Numbered from the stretch's first letter, positions 7,559-17,358 are shown. The stretch: 64,000 nucleotides of DNA from Rhizobium sp. SL86 (GCF_026672545.1 NZ_JAPPRJ010000001.1:1804001-1868000), one strand, 5' to 3'. Made by a program: numbers and translations. The notes: generated by a model not told the origin, from the letters alone.

Positions 7559-10248
7559 ATGGGTAGAAGCACTTCGGCCGCCATGGCGCAGCATTCCATC
7601 CGCCATGCGCTGGTGGCCTTTGCGCTGCGTCAGGTGCTGGCGTTGTGTGGTTTCGCCGTCTTTATGGCACTTGCCCTGGCGGTGGCCGCACTCGCCACCT
7701 GGAACGTGCAGGATCCGAGCCTTTCCTATGCGACCGACAATGCGCCGACCAATGTGCTCGGCCAGCCCGGTGCCGTATTTGCTGATCTGATGATGCAGTT
7801 TCTCGGTCTGGCAGGCCTCGTGGCCCTGCTGCCGGTGCTGTCCTGGGCGCTGGCCCTCATCGTCGGGCGCAAGGTCACCCGTCTTCCGGCACGGCTCGGC
7901 GCCTGGCTGTTCGGCACGTTGCTCGCCTCCGCCACGCTCGGCTGTTTTCCAGCGCCGCCGACCTGGCCGATCCCGAACGGCATCGGCGGCGTGATCGGCG
8001 ACATGATCCTGCGTTTTCCTGGCCTGTTCATCGGCAGTTACCCCACGGGCATTGCCGCGATCGTTCTGGGCATCGTCTTCGGCCTGCCCCCGCCGCCGGC
8101 TTCCTGCTGTTTGCCGCGGGGCTTCTCAACAATGAGGAGCTGGAAGAGGAGGCGGATGACGAGGACGAGATGCCGGCCCCCATGCGACGCAAGGCCAAGC
8201 CGTCTCCGATCGAAGACGACGAGGATGATGACGGCGGTTTTGCCGGGCTTCTGGCGCTCGGTGCGCTGGCGCATTACTGGTACATCGCCCAGGCGCGTTT
8301 TCGCCGCCTGATGCGCATCAAACCGAAGGCGGCCCTGCGCGACGACCACGACGAACCTTACGATTTCAACGAGGATGAGTTCGGCACGTTGAACGAGCCG
8401 GTAAGGGCGAAGGTGCGCCAGCCCGGCCGCCTGGAGCCGTCCCTCGACAGCCCGATGTCGGATCTGATGGCCGCCCGCCGCCGTCTCTCCCCGCCGCCGC
8501 TCAGCCTGGGCGACGATGACGAGGATGAGGACGACGACCTTGCCGATGCGCGCTCCCCGCTGCCGAGCGGTCTTCTGTCGGATGATGAACCGCCCTTCGA
8601 TGTTGCCCCGCGCAGTGCACGTTCTCTCGCCGGCAAGGCCTCCGGTCGCGTTGTCGCGCCGGCCTCCGCGCCAAAACCCGGCCAGCGGGTGATACGCGAG
8701 GCGCAGGGATCGTTCATCGATCCGGAAGGTTTCCAGCTGCCGTCCGTTCATCTTCTCGCAGAGCCGCGACAGGTTGCCCGCGATGCGACGCTGTCTGCCG
8801 ATGCGCTGGAACAGAATGCCCGCATGCTGGAAGGCGTGCTGGAGGATTTTGGCGTGCGCGGCGAGATCATTCATGTTCGCCCCGGCCCGGTCGTCACGCT
8901 CTACGAACTGGAGCCGGCGCCCGGCATCAAGTCGTCGCGCGTGATCGGTCTTGCCGATGATATCGCCCGTTCGATGAGCGCGATTGCCGCGCGTGTCGCC
9001 GTGGTGCCCGGCCGCAATGCCATCGGCATCGAGCTGCCGAACCAGACGCGCGAGACGGTGTTCCTGCGCGAGCTGATCGCCAGCCGCGATTTCGACACCA
9101 CCAAGGCCAAACTTGCGATGGCGCTCGGCAAGACGATCGGCGGCGAGCCGGTAATCGCCGATCTTGCCAAGATGCCGCATCTGCTCGTCGCCGGTACCAC
9201 GGGTTCGGGTAAGTCGGTTGCCATCAACACCATGATCCTGTCGCTGCTCTACCGGCTGTCGCCGGAAAAGTGCCGGTTGATCATGATCGATCCCAAAATG
9301 CTGGAACTCTCCGTCTATGACGGCATTCCGCATCTCCTGTCCCCTGTCGTCACGGACCCGAAGAAGGCTGTCGTGGCGCTGAAGTGGACGGTCCGGGAGA
9401 TGGAGGAACGTTACAAGAAGATGTCGAAGATCGGTGTGCGCAACATCGATGGCTTCAACAGCCGCGTGGAACAGGCGCTTGCCAAGGGCGAGGTGCTGAC
9501 CCGCACCGTGCAGACCGGTTTCGACCGCCAGACGGGCGAGGCGGTCTACGAGACCGAAGAATTCGACCTTCAGCCGATGCCCTATATCGTCGTCATCATC
9601 GACGAAATGGCCGACCTGATGATGGTGGCCGGCAAGGATATCGAAGGCGCGGTGCAGCGTCTCGCACAGATGGCGCGTGCCGCCGGCATCCATGTCATCA
9701 TGGCGACGCAGCGTCCGTCTGTCGACGTCATCACCGGCACGATCAAGGCGAACTTCCCGACGCGCATTTCCTTCCAGGTCACCTCCAAGATCGACAGCCG
9801 CACCATCCTCGGTGAACAGGGTGCCGAACAGCTGCTCGGTATGGGCGACATGCTCTACATGGCCGGCGGCGGACGCATCCAGCGCGTACACGGACCCTTC
9901 GTCTCCGACAATGAGGTGGAGGACATCGTCGCCTACCTCAAGACCCAAGGGGCGCCGCAATATCTCGAGGCGATTACCGCGGATGATGACGAGGACGGTG
10001 ATGGCGCAGGTCCCGCCGGCACCGGCAACCTGTCGGAGTCCGACGATCCGTATGACCAGGCCGTGGCGATCGTGCTGCGTGACGGCAAGGCCTCCACGTC
10101 CTATATCCAGCGCAGGCTCGGCATCGGTTACAACCGTGCGGCTTCGCTGATCGAACGCATGGAGCAGGAGGGTCTCATCGGACCCGCCAACCATGCCGGC
10201 AAGCGCGAAATCCTCGTGCCGACGGAATCGGATATCATCGAACGATAA
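7559..10248 (+). CDS. ftsK: DNA translocase FtsK (reading frame interrupted by a -1 frameshift)
   Basis: FtsK couples septum formation to chromosome segregation by pumping DNA. The N-terminal membrane domain (four helices) is read from ATG 7559 and leaves frame near 8087-8094. The continuation [19 protein letters not shown] and everything after it is in another frame to 10248. The second part holds an acidic linker, the Walker A motif GTTGSGKS (9193-9216), Walker [13 protein letters not shown], and a C-terminal gamma winged helix for KOPS recognition. Restoring one base gives about 896 aa, the usual rhizobial length. The break lies in a CCCCCG-CCGCCG tract, so a sequencing error is the simplest explanation. 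Confidence 0.9.
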
Positions 10249-10319
10249 CCGCCTCTTGCCGTTTCCGTCACGAAGACGCCGCCTTTGATGGGCATAGCAA
10301 GCCCAAAGGAGATTGAACC

Positions 10320-10964
10320 ATGAACGACCTCACGCTTTCGCGTTCCGTTCCCGTCAGCCGTCGCAGCATTCTGGCGGGGCTTGCAGGCTTTGCCGCAGCC
10401 GGCCTGACCGGATTTCCGGCGCTGGCGCAAGGTGCACCCGGTGCCGCCGCCCAGAAGATCGCCGATCACTTCTCGTCGGTGAAGACGATGATGGGTGAAT
10501 TCGTGCAGTTCGGGCCGCGCGGCGAACAGACCGGCGGAAAATTCTTCATCGAACGGCCGGGCAAGCTGCGTTTCAATTTCGAGGACCCGTCGCCGATCCG
10601 CGTCATCGCTGACGGCAGCAATGTGGTGATCGGCAATCTCAAGTTGAAAACCTGGGATCTCTATCCGCTGTCGAAGACGCCGCTCAGCCTGCTCCTGGCC
10701 GACCGTATCGATCTCTCCGACAACATGGTGCGCGGCGTGCGAGAGGAATCCGACCTCACCACCATCGTGCTGGGCAACAAGACGGTGTTTGGCGACAGCA
10801 CGATCACCATGATGTTCGATCCGAAGACCTATGACCTGCGCCAGTGGACGATCACCGACCTGCAGAACAAGGAAACCTCGGTGATGATCTACAACGTGCA
10901 GAACGGCGTTCGCTTCGACGAAAAGGTCTTCAAGATCCCCTACGACGAAGTGCACAAGTTCTGA
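10320..10964 (+). CDS. lolA: LolA-type outer-membrane lipoprotein carrier
   Basis: This 214 aa periplasmic chaperone of the LolA family ferries lipoproteins from the inner membrane LolCDE complex to the outer membrane. The N-terminus has SRRSILAGL followed by a hydrophobic stretch and an ALAQG cleavage region, which resembles a Tat rather than a plain Sec signal. The mature part has the half-barrel blocks GEFVQFGPRGEQTGGKFFI and RPGKLRFNFEDPSP typical of LolA. AAAGGAGA precedes ATG 10320. The ftsK-lolA order is conserved in rhizobia and other proteobacteria. Confidence 0.9.
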   Translation: MNDLTLSRSVPVSRRSILAGLAGFAAAGLTGFPALAQGAPGAAAQKIADHFSSVKTMMGEFVQFGPRGEQTGGKFFIERPGKLRFNFEDPSPIRVIADGSNVVIGNLKLKTWDLYPLSKTPLSLLLADRIDLSDNMVRGVREESDLTTIVLGNKTVFGDSTITMMFDPKTYDLRQWTITDLQNKETSVMIYNVQNGVRFDEKVFKIPYDEVHKF

Positions 10965-10992
10965 GCTTGCCCTTTGAGCCTGAAAGCCTTTA

Positions 10993-11021
10993 AACCTCGG
11001 CGCATCACGTCGAGGTTTTTT
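10993..11021 (+). terminator. Terminator of lolA whose 3' arm contains the xthA Shine-Dalgarno
   Basis: AACCTCG (10993-10999) pairs with CGAGGTT (11011-11017), followed by a T-run to 11021. The xthA ATG begins at 11023, and the only plausible ribosome-binding site for it, GAGG at 11012-11015, is inside the 3' arm of the stem. Read-through transcripts would therefore have the xthA start region sequestered unless the stem is opened. Confidence 0.75.
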
Positions 11022-11022
11022 C

Positions 11023-11823
11023 ATGCGCTTTTCCATCACCACCTGGAACATCAACTCGGTGCGCCTGCGCCTGCCGATCGTCGAGCAGTTCATCGTCCGC
11101 GAACAGCCGGACATTTTATGCCTGCAGGAAATCAAGTGCCGGGAAGAGGAATTCCCGCTCGAGCCCTTGCAGGTCATGGGCTATCAGCACATCATCCTGC
11201 ATGGCCAGAAGGGCTATCACGGCGTTGCAATCCTCTCCAAGGTGCCGCTGACGGAAGACCACCGGCATGACTATTGCGGCGTGGGTGACGCCCGCCACAT
11301 CTCGGCGATTTTCGAACGGGGCGGACGGCGCATCCGCCTGCACAATTTGTATGTGCCGGCCGGCGGCGACGAGCCGGATCGCAGCATCAACCCGAAATTC
11401 GGCCACAAGCTGGATTTCGTCGAGGAAATGAAGGTTCTGCAGGCCTCGGCGCCCGGCGTGTCCTCGATCCTGGTCGGTGACCTCAACATCGCGCCGCTGG
11501 AGCATGATGTCTGGTCACACAAGCAGATGCTGAAGATCGTCAGCCATACACCCGTGGAGACCGAAGGCCTGACCGAAGTGATGCAAAAGGGCGGCTGGCT
11601 GGACCTGATGCGCCAGCATGTGCCGGCGTCGGAAAAGCTCTACACCTGGTGGAGCTACCGCGCCAAGGACTGGGAAGCCGCCGATCGCGGCCGCCGCCTC
11701 GACCATATCTGGTCGTCACCCGATCTCGGGCCGCTCCTGGAGAAGATCGAGGTCCTGAAGGAAGCCCGCGGCTGGAACCGCCCGTCGGACCATGTGCCGG
11801 TGACGGCAACGTTCCGGATGTGA
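11023..11823 (+). CDS. xthA: Exodeoxyribonuclease III
   Basis: This AP endonuclease/3'-5' exonuclease of base-excision repair has 266 aa. The EEP-fold landmarks are ITTWNINSVR at residues 5-14, LCLQEIKC with the catalytic Glu, the NLYVPAGGDEPD loop with the active-site Tyr, LVGDLNIAPLEHDVW, and the C-terminal RLDHIW and PSDHVPV motifs with the catalytic Asp and His. Start ATG 11023 gives the canonical family N-terminus MRFSITTWN, though it lies only 2 nt after the upstream terminator's T-run. Confidence 0.93.
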   Translation: MRFSITTWNINSVRLRLPIVEQFIVREQPDILCLQEIKCREEEFPLEPLQVMGYQHIILHGQKGYHGVAILSKVPLTEDHRHDYCGVGDARHISAIFERGGRRIRLHNLYVPAGGDEPDRSINPKFGHKLDFVEEMKVLQASAPGVSSILVGDLNIAPLEHDVWSHKQMLKIVSHTPVETEGLTEVMQKGGWLDLMRQHVPASEKLYTWWSYRAKDWEAADRGRRLDHIWSSPDLGPLLEKIEVLKEARGWNRPSDHVPVTATFRM

Positions 11824-11915
11824 GCGGAACGCGGCGCATGACACGCGCAGGAATCGGGTGTCGATCCCGGTAAAGCTTTTTTATGTCTCGGCCTCCCGAA
11901 CCGAAGGAGGCTCTT

Positions 11916-12668
11916 ATGGGACGTTTGAAAGACAAGGTGGCGATCATCAGCGGCGCATCGTCCGGCATTGGCGCGGCGGCAGCACGGTTGTTTGCCGCAG
12001 AAGGCGCAAGCATTGTTCTGAACGCGCGCGGCCTGCCCGCCCTGAAGACAATTGCCGAAGACATCGAGTCCGAAGGCGGCAGGGTGCGCTTCGTTGCGGG
12101 TGATGTCAGCCTGCCCGAGACGCACGAGGCACTGGTTGCCGTTGCGACCGATGTTTTCGGCGGCGTCGATATCGCCTTCAACAATGCGGGCACAGTCGGC
12201 GCGATGAAGCCGCTGGCGGAGATCGACGCCGACGAGTGGCATCACACCCTGAATTCCAATCTGACCGCTGCGTTTCTGGCAAGTCGCTATCAGATTCCTG
12301 CGATGCTGGAGCGGGGCGGTGGCTCGATCATCTTCACGTCCAGCTTTGTCGGGACGAGCGTCGGACTGCCCGGCATGGCCGCCTACGCGGCCGCCAAGGC
12401 CGGGTTGATGGGGCTCGTAAAGGGGATCGCTGCGGATTACGGCGCCCGCAACATCCGGGCCAATGCCCTTCTGCCGGGCGGAACCGATACCGGCATGGCC
12501 GGCGACCAGGCGCAAAAGGACTGGGCTGCCGGATTGCACGCCATGAAGCGGATCGCGCAACCCGTGGAAATCGCGCAGGCGGCGCTGTTCCTGGCCGAAC
12601 CCGCATCCAGTTTCGTGACCGGTTCCGCGCTGTTTGCCGACGGAGGCAACTCCGCAGTCAAACTCTGA
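11916..12668 (+). CDS. Short-chain dehydrogenase/reductase
   Basis: This classical SDR of 250 aa has the cofactor motif GASSGIG at the N-terminus, NNAG in the middle, and the catalytic Ser plus AYAAAKAGL (Tyr-x3-Lys). GVDIAFNNAG and the C-terminal SFVTGSALFADGG are typical of 3-oxoacyl-ACP-reductase-like and related SDRs. The substrate is unknown. The start is fixed at ATG 11916 by a perfect AAGGAGG at 11904-11910; an earlier in-frame ATG at 11883 has no such site. It is convergent with the cyclic-nucleotide-binding gene. Confidence 0.88.
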   Translation: MGRLKDKVAIISGASSGIGAAAARLFAAEGASIVLNARGLPALKTIAEDIESEGGRVRFVAGDVSLPETHEALVAVATDVFGGVDIAFNNAGTVGAMKPLAEIDADEWHHTLNSNLTAAFLASRYQIPAMLERGGGSIIFTSSFVGTSVGLPGMAAYAAAKAGLMGLVKGIAADYGARNIRANALLPGGTDTGMAGDQAQKDWAAGLHAMKRIAQPVEIAQAALFLAEPASSFVTGSALFADGGNSAVKL

Positions 12669-12736
12669 CGGTCATCCTGCGGATCGCGTCTTGAGTTGTC
12701 CGTACCAGGGCTGGTTTTCGCCTGCGCGATCGTGCG

Positions 12737-13192
12737 TCAGGCGAACCGTCCCTGCATTGCCGCAGCGGCCTTCGCCAAATTGACGAGGTTTTCCTTGATC
12801 CGTGCCTCGAGCAGTCGGGCGACCGCCGGATATTCCTCCAGCAGACGGTGGAAGAGGGTGCGGGGAATGCGCAAGACTTCGCCGTCATCGGCGGCAACCG
12901 CGGTGAACTTGCGTTCCACCATCGTCACCAGCGCCAGTTCGGACAGAAGCGTGCCGGGGCCGACGGAACGTTCGAGTTCCGCGATGCCGTCGCGGCCCTC
13001 GGTGTAGAGGTCGAACCGGCCGCGGGCCACCACGAAGGCACATTCGGCAGGCGAGTGTTCGCGAAACAGCGCCTGGCCCTTGCCGACATTCCGCCGCTCC
13101 GCTCCGAACGCCACCAGTCGCAACTGGTCATCGTCCAGCCCCTGGAACAACGGCACTGCGGAGAGGAGCCGGATATCGTCGCTGAGTGCCAT
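12737..13192 (-). CDS. Cyclic-nucleotide-binding domain protein
   Basis: The 151 aa protein is almost entirely one CAP-type cNMP-binding beta-roll (AECAFVVARGRFDLYT, then GPGTLLSELALV in the phosphate-binding-cassette position). No DNA-binding helix-turn-helix follows, so it is a stand-alone sensor. The cassette lacks the classical FGE/RxSA pattern (GTLLSELALVTMVERKFTAVA), so cAMP binding is uncertain. It is directly downstream (78 nt) of the OmpR-type regulator on the same strand. As I recall, Brucella otpR has a neighbour of this kind, suggesting a shared role. Confidence 0.82.
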   Translation of the reverse strand: MALSDDIRLLSAVPLFQGLDDDQLRLVAFGAERRNVGKGQALFREHSPAECAFVVARGRFDLYTEGRDGIAELERSVGPGTLLSELALVTMVERKFTAVAADDGEVLRIPRTLFHRLLEEYPAVARLLEARIKENLVNLAKAAAAMQGRFA

Positions 13193-13270
13193 GCGGGGTC
13201 CTTATCGAGTGCCCCGCTCGGGGCCGGATGGGGGTTGCCGGGAAACCGGCAGCCCGGTCATTGAACGCTA

Positions 13271-13954
13271 TCAGGGAACGATCTTGTAGCCGCCGTTTTC
13301 GGTCACCAGGATCTCGGCATTCGAGGGGTCACGTTCGATCTTCTGGCGCAGGCGGTAGACATGCGTTTCCAGCGTATGCGTCGTGACGCCCGAATTGTAA
13401 CCCCAGACCTCTTCCAGCAGCACGTCGCGGGTCACCACCTTCTGGCCGGCGCGATAGAGGTAACGGATGATCGCCGCTTCCTTTTCCGTCAGGCGGATTT
13501 TTTTGCCGTCTTCGGTGGTCAGAAGCTTCTGGCTCGGCTTGAAGAGATAGGGTCCGACGGTGAAGGTCGCGTCTTCGCTCTGTTCGTACTGGCGCAGTTG
13601 TGCCCGCATGCGGGCGAGCAGCACGGCAAACCGGAAAGGCTTGGTGACATAATCGTTCGCGCCGGCTTCCAGGCCAAGGATCGTGTCGGAATCGGTGTCA
13701 TGCCCGGTCAGCATGATGATCGGTGCCTTGAACCCGCCCTTGCGCAACAGCTTCACGGCCTCGCGGCCATCCATGTCCGGCAGACCGACATCCATGATCA
13801 GCAGATCCACCTGGCGGGATTTCGCGGTCGCCATCGCCTTCGTGGCGTTCGGCTCCTGCACCAGGCTGAATTCCTCATACAGAGAAAGCTGTTCCATCAG
13901 CGTTTCGCGGAGATCATCATCGTCATCCACCAGCAGTACGGTGCGCGCTGCCAT
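13271..13954 (-). CDS. OmpR-family response regulator, CenR/OtpR-like
   Basis: The 227 aa protein has a receiver domain with acidic pocket VDDDDD (9-14), phospho-acceptor Asp55 in LLIMDVGLPD, switch Thr in IMLTGHD and Lys in YVTKPF, then a winged-helix DNA-binding domain with the OmpR loop and VTTHTLETHVYRLRQKIE recognition helix. No histidine kinase lies nearby. A cNMP-binding gene downstream and an L,D-transpeptidase upstream (divergent) match what is known of the envelope regulator CenR (Caulobacter) and OtpR (Brucella). The orthology is inferred from context and similarity of architecture. Confidence 0.85.
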   Translation of the reverse strand: MAARTVLLVDDDDDLRETLMEQLSLYEEFSLVQEPNATKAMATAKSRQVDLLIMDVGLPDMDGREAVKLLRKGGFKAPIIMLTGHDTDSDTILGLEAGANDYVTKPFRFAVLLARMRAQLRQYEQSEDATFTVGPYLFKPSQKLLTTEDGKKIRLTEKEAAIIRYLYRAGQKVVTRDVLLEEVWGYNSGVTTHTLETHVYRLRQKIERDPSNAEILVTENGGYKIVP

Positions 13955-14059
13955 GCCGTTTTTCGCCTTTCTCCTTGGCCCGCTTTCGCGGTGCCTCGCT
14001 TCGATCTAAGTCCGATTGTGCTATGAATTCAAATAAAATCGCGTCCAGAGCAAAACCGT

Positions 14060-14623
14060 GTGAGAGAAATGGGTGGAACAAGGCCATTGCGCAAGGGAAA
14101 GACGATCACGGTGCGCGCCGCACCATCACATTCCTCTCGCGCCTTCGTGATCATGGGGCCGCTGACGCTGCCGGCCGCGATCGGTCGCCAAGGCCGCACC
14201 GCCTTCAAGCGCGAGGGCGATGGCGCGACCCCGATTGCCTCAATGCCGGTTCTCTCCGGCTTCGTGCGTGGCGACCGTCTGAAGTCCGTCAAAAGCCCGC
14301 TTTCTCTTCGCCGGACGGCGAAAACCATGCTCTGGTGCGATGAGCCGAAACACCCCGCCTATAACCGTCTGGTGCGCGCCCCGTTCAAACCGAGCCATGA
14401 GGAGATGTGTCGCGCTGACGGGCTTTACGACATCTGCCTCGTGCTCGACTGGAACGTGACGAGCCGCAAGCGGCATCGCGGCTCGGCGATCTTCTTCCAC
14501 CTCATCAAGCCGGGTTACCAGCCGACCGCCGGCTGCATCGCGCTTCATCTGCGCGACATGCTGCGGCTTTTGCCGCATATCCGAAAGGGGCACGCGGGTG
14601 CGGGTTCTGTAAGTCTTGCCTGA
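14060..14623 (+). CDS. YkuD-type L,D-transpeptidase catalytic-domain protein
   Basis: This protein of about 187 aa belongs to the short L,D-transpeptidase family. The catalytic block is FHLIKPGYQPTAGCIALH near residues 153-170, with the conserved His and the nucleophilic Cys of the (S/T)xGC motif. There is no clear signal peptide, as is common for this subgroup. Such enzymes form 3-3 cross-links in peptidoglycan or attach proteins to it; in Rhizobiales polar growth uses many of them. The start is uncertain between GTG 14060 and ATG 14069. It is divergent from the CenR-like regulator, a plausible controller. Confidence 0.83.
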   Translation: MREMGGTRPLRKGKTITVRAAPSHSSRAFVIMGPLTLPAAIGRQGRTAFKREGDGATPIASMPVLSGFVRGDRLKSVKSPLSLRRTAKTMLWCDEPKHPAYNRLVRAPFKPSHEEMCRADGLYDICLVLDWNVTSRKRHRGSAIFFHLIKPGYQPTAGCIALHLRDMLRLLPHIRKGHAGAGSVSLA

Positions 14624-14688
14624 ATGACGAACGCCGGGCCCTTTCGGACCCGGCGTTCTGGAATGCGTTGGAGAAACAACCGAACCGG

Positions 14689-16098
14689 TTATTTCCACTC
14701 GCGGATATCGACGAAGTGGCCGGCAACGGCGGCCGCTGCGGCCATGGCGGGCGAGACGAGGTGCGTGCGGCCCTTGTAGCCCTGGCGGCCTTCGAAGTTG
14801 CGGTTGGAGGTGGAAGCGCAACGTTCGCCCGGCTTCAGGCGGTCGTCGTTCATGGCCAGGCACATGGAGCAGCCCGGTTCACGCCATTCGAAACCGGCAT
14901 CCTTGAAGATCTTGTCGAGACCTTCGGCTTCTGCCTGTTCCTTGACGATGCCGGAGCCCGGCACGATCATGGCGGAGACGGTGGCGGCAACCTTGCGGCC
15001 CTCGACCACCTTGGCGGCGGCGCGCAGGTCCTCGATGCGGCCATTGGTGCAGGAGCCGATGAAGACGCGGTCAACCGCGATATCGGTGATCTTGGTGCCG
15101 GGCTTCAGGCCCATATACTCCAGCGCACGCCACTTGGAGGTGCGCTTCGTTTCGTCCTGGATGTCATCCGGGTTCGGCACGGTGCCCTGAACGGAAATCA
15201 CGTCTTCCGGCGAGGAGCCCCAGGATACGATCGGCGGCAGGTTGGCGGCGTCGAGCACGACGACGCGGTCGTAATGCGCGCCTTCGTCCGAATGCAGCGT
15301 TTTCCAGTAGTCGAGCGCCATGTCCCAGGCCTTGCCCTTCGGCGCGCGCGGCTTGTCCTTGATGTAGTCGAAGGTGGTTTCGTCCGGCGCGATGAGGCCG
15401 GCGCGGGCGCCGCCTTCGATCGTCATGTTGCAGACCGTCATGCGGCCTTCCATGGAGAGCGAACGGATCGCTTCGCCGGCAAACTCGATGACATGGCCGG
15501 TGCCGCCTGCCGTGCCGATCTCGCCGATGATGGCAAGGATGATGTCCTTGGCGGTGACGCCCTCCGGCAGCTTGCCATCTACACGCACCAGCATGTTCTT
15601 GGCCTTTTTCTGCACCAGCGTCTGGGTGGCGAGAACATGCTCGACTTCGGACGTGCCGATGCCGTGGGCCAAAGCGCCAAACGCGCCATGCGTCGAGGTG
15701 TGGCTGTCACCGCAGACGATCGTCATGCCCGGCAGGGTGAAACCCTGTTCCGGCCCGACGATGTGGACGATGCCCTGGCGTTTGTCCTTTTCCGAATAAT
15801 ATTCGACGCCGAAATCCTTGGCGTTCTGCGCGAGCGCCTCGACCTGGATGCGGCTTTCCTCGTTCTTGATGCCGATATGGCGGTCCGGCGTGGTCGGCAC
15901 GTTGTGGTCGACAACGGCCAGCGTTTTCTGCGGAGCGCGCACGGTGCGGCCGGCCAGACGCAGACCTTCGAAGGCCTGCGGGCTCGTCACCTCATGCACG
16001 AGGTGACGATCGATGTAGAGAAGACAGGTGCCGGTTTCATCCGTCGAAACGACGTGGTCGTCCCAGATCTTGTCGTAAAGAGTACGCGGTGCGCTCAT
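14689..16098 (-). CDS. leuC: 3-isopropylmalate dehydratase large subunit
   Basis: LeuC with LeuD isomerises 2- to 3-isopropylmalate in leucine synthesis. It is 469 aa, the family length, from ATG at 16098 ([17 protein letters not shown]); an upstream in-frame extension is unlike the family. The [4Fe-4S] ligands are in FIGSCTNGR and [30 protein letters not shown] and [10 protein letters not shown] are further aconitase-superfamily signatures. No leuD is adjacent in the window. The gene converges with the L,D-transpeptidase gene, 65 nt away. Confidence 0.97.
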   Translation of the reverse strand: MSAPRTLYDKIWDDHVVSTDETGTCLLYIDRHLVHEVTSPQAFEGLRLAGRTVRAPQKTLAVVDHNVPTTPDRHIGIKNEESRIQVEALAQNAKDFGVEYYSEKDKRQGIVHIVGPEQGFTLPGMTIVCGDSHTSTHGAFGALAHGIGTSEVEHVLATQTLVQKKAKNMLVRVDGKLPEGVTAKDIILAIIGEIGTAGGTGHVIEFAGEAIRSLSMEGRMTVCNMTIEGGARAGLIAPDETTFDYIKDKPRAPKGKAWDMALDYWKTLHSDEGAHYDRVVVLDAANLPPIVSWGSSPEDVISVQGTVPNPDDIQDETKRTSKWRALEYMGLKPGTKITDIAVDRVFIGSCTNGRIEDLRAAAKVVEGRKVAATVSAMIVPGSGIVKEQAEAEGLDKIFKDAGFEWREPGCSMCLAMNDDRLKPGERCASTSNRNFEGRQGYKGRTHLVSPAMAAAAAVAGHFVDIREWK

Positions 16099-16449
16099 GG
16101 CTGCCATCCATCTGATTTTGGAAAATGCGGGATATGAATTCGGCAGCATCGGCTGCCGCACGACGAAACGCTCAGGCGAAACGAAGTCGGCTGTTCAGAG
16201 CACCGGAAATGCGCGCGAAAAATCGAGCCGGCAGACGCTTATGGTCCTGCAGGACGATGTAGTGGTTCGCGAGGCATCCGAATTTTGATCCCATGGGGCG
16301 ATGCTTAGCAGTTTTTTGTCATCGCGGCAATCACTCGAAACCCGGTACGCGAAGCCTGTCCGTGTGGTCTCTGTCGCATTGTCGTCTTGCTGTCACACGG
16401 ATTTCGCCAAGTCGTGTTTCATCATCGGGAAGACTTGAGGAGACGTTTC
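16099..16449. other. Intergenic region between leuC and ppk2
   Basis: This divergent promoter region of about 350 bp serves leuC (minus) and ppk2 (plus). I see no leucine-rich leader peptide, riboswitch-like fold or repeat. Short T-rich runs occur near 16310-16320. GAGGAG at 16437-16442 is the ppk2 ribosome-binding site. Confidence 0.4.
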
Positions 16450-17355
16450 ATGGCGCCATCGATGCATGACGATGTAGACCGGCTGAAGGAAGAAATCATC
16501 GACAGTTTCGATGAGGAGCTGGAGCTGCAGCTGGAAGAAGAGCGGATCGATAATCTCGTCGACCAGGGATTGTCCGAGCCCAGCTTCGAGCGAAAAATCT
16601 ATTTCCGCGAGCTGTTCCGCCTGCAGCACGAATTGGTGCGGCTGCAGGACTGGGTGCAGTACAAGAAGTTAAAGGTGGTGGTCCTGTTCGAGGGGCGCGA
16701 TTCCGCCGGCAAGGGCGGGGCGATCAAACGTGTCACCCAGCGGCTCAACCCGCGTGTTGCCCGCGTCGTGGCCCTGCCGGCGCCGACCGAGCGCGAGCGC
16801 AGCCAGTGGTATTTCCAGCGTTATGTCCCGCATCTGCCGTCGGCCGGTGAAATGGTGTTGTTCGACCGCTCCTGGTACAACCGCGCCGGCGTCGAACGCG
16901 TCATGGGCTTCTGCACGCCGGAACAGGTCGAGGAATTCTTCCGCGACGTGCCGGAATTCGAGCGCATGCTGGTGCGGTCCGGCATCATCCTGCTGAAATA
17001 CTGGTTCTCGATCACCGATGAGGAGCAGGAATTCCGTTTCCGCATGCGCATCAACGATCCGCTGAAGCAGTGGAAACTTTCGCCCATGGACCTGGAAAGC
17101 CGGGTTCACTGGGAGGATTATACGCGCGCCAAGGAAGAGATGCTGGAGCGCACCCATATCCCCGAAGCGCCGTGGTGGGTGGTGCAGGCGGTGGACAAGA
17201 AGCGGGCGCGTCTCAACATGATCGCGCATCTGCTCTCGCAGATCCCCTACGAGAACGTGCCGAAGGAGCCGATCGAGCTGCCCGCGCGCGTCCGTAATGC
17301 CGATTACATCCGCCATCCGGTGCCGGCCGAAATGTACGTACCGGAAAAATACTGA
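16450..17355 (+). CDS. ppk2: Polyphosphate kinase 2
   Basis: This PPK2-family enzyme (301 aa) transfers phosphate between polyphosphate and nucleoside phosphates. The Walker A loop is EGRDSAGKGGAIKR at residues 81-94, and the Walker B/lid block includes FDRSWYNRAGVERVMGF. An acidic, probably helical N-terminal 45 residues precede the kinase domain. One PPK2 domain indicates the class that phosphorylates NDPs (class I) or NMPs; the direction cannot be settled from sequence. The start at ATG 16450 is supported by GAGGAG 8 nt upstream. It is convergent with the ABC permease gene, with only 3 nt between stops. Confidence 0.92.
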   Translation: MAPSMHDDVDRLKEEIIDSFDEELELQLEEERIDNLVDQGLSEPSFERKIYFRELFRLQHELVRLQDWVQYKKLKVVVLFEGRDSAGKGGAIKRVTQRLNPRVARVVALPAPTERERSQWYFQRYVPHLPSAGEMVLFDRSWYNRAGVERVMGFCTPEQVEEFFRDVPEFERMLVRSGIILLKYWFSITDEEQEFRFRMRINDPLKQWKLSPMDLESRVHWEDYTRAKEEMLERTHIPEAPWWVVQAVDKKRARLNMIAHLLSQIPYENVPKEPIELPARVRNADYIRHPVPAEMYVPEKY

Positions 17356-17358
17356 GGT

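Noticed and set aside
8038..10194. A 718-codon open frame antisense to ftsK
   Set aside because: It has no recognisable domain, its His/Arg/Gly-rich composition is typical of the reverse strand of high-GC genes, and ftsK motifs on the plus strand explain the openness.
16099..16449. Leucine attenuator before leuC
   Set aside because: No short leucine-rich frame followed by a terminator/antiterminator pair could be found on the minus strand.
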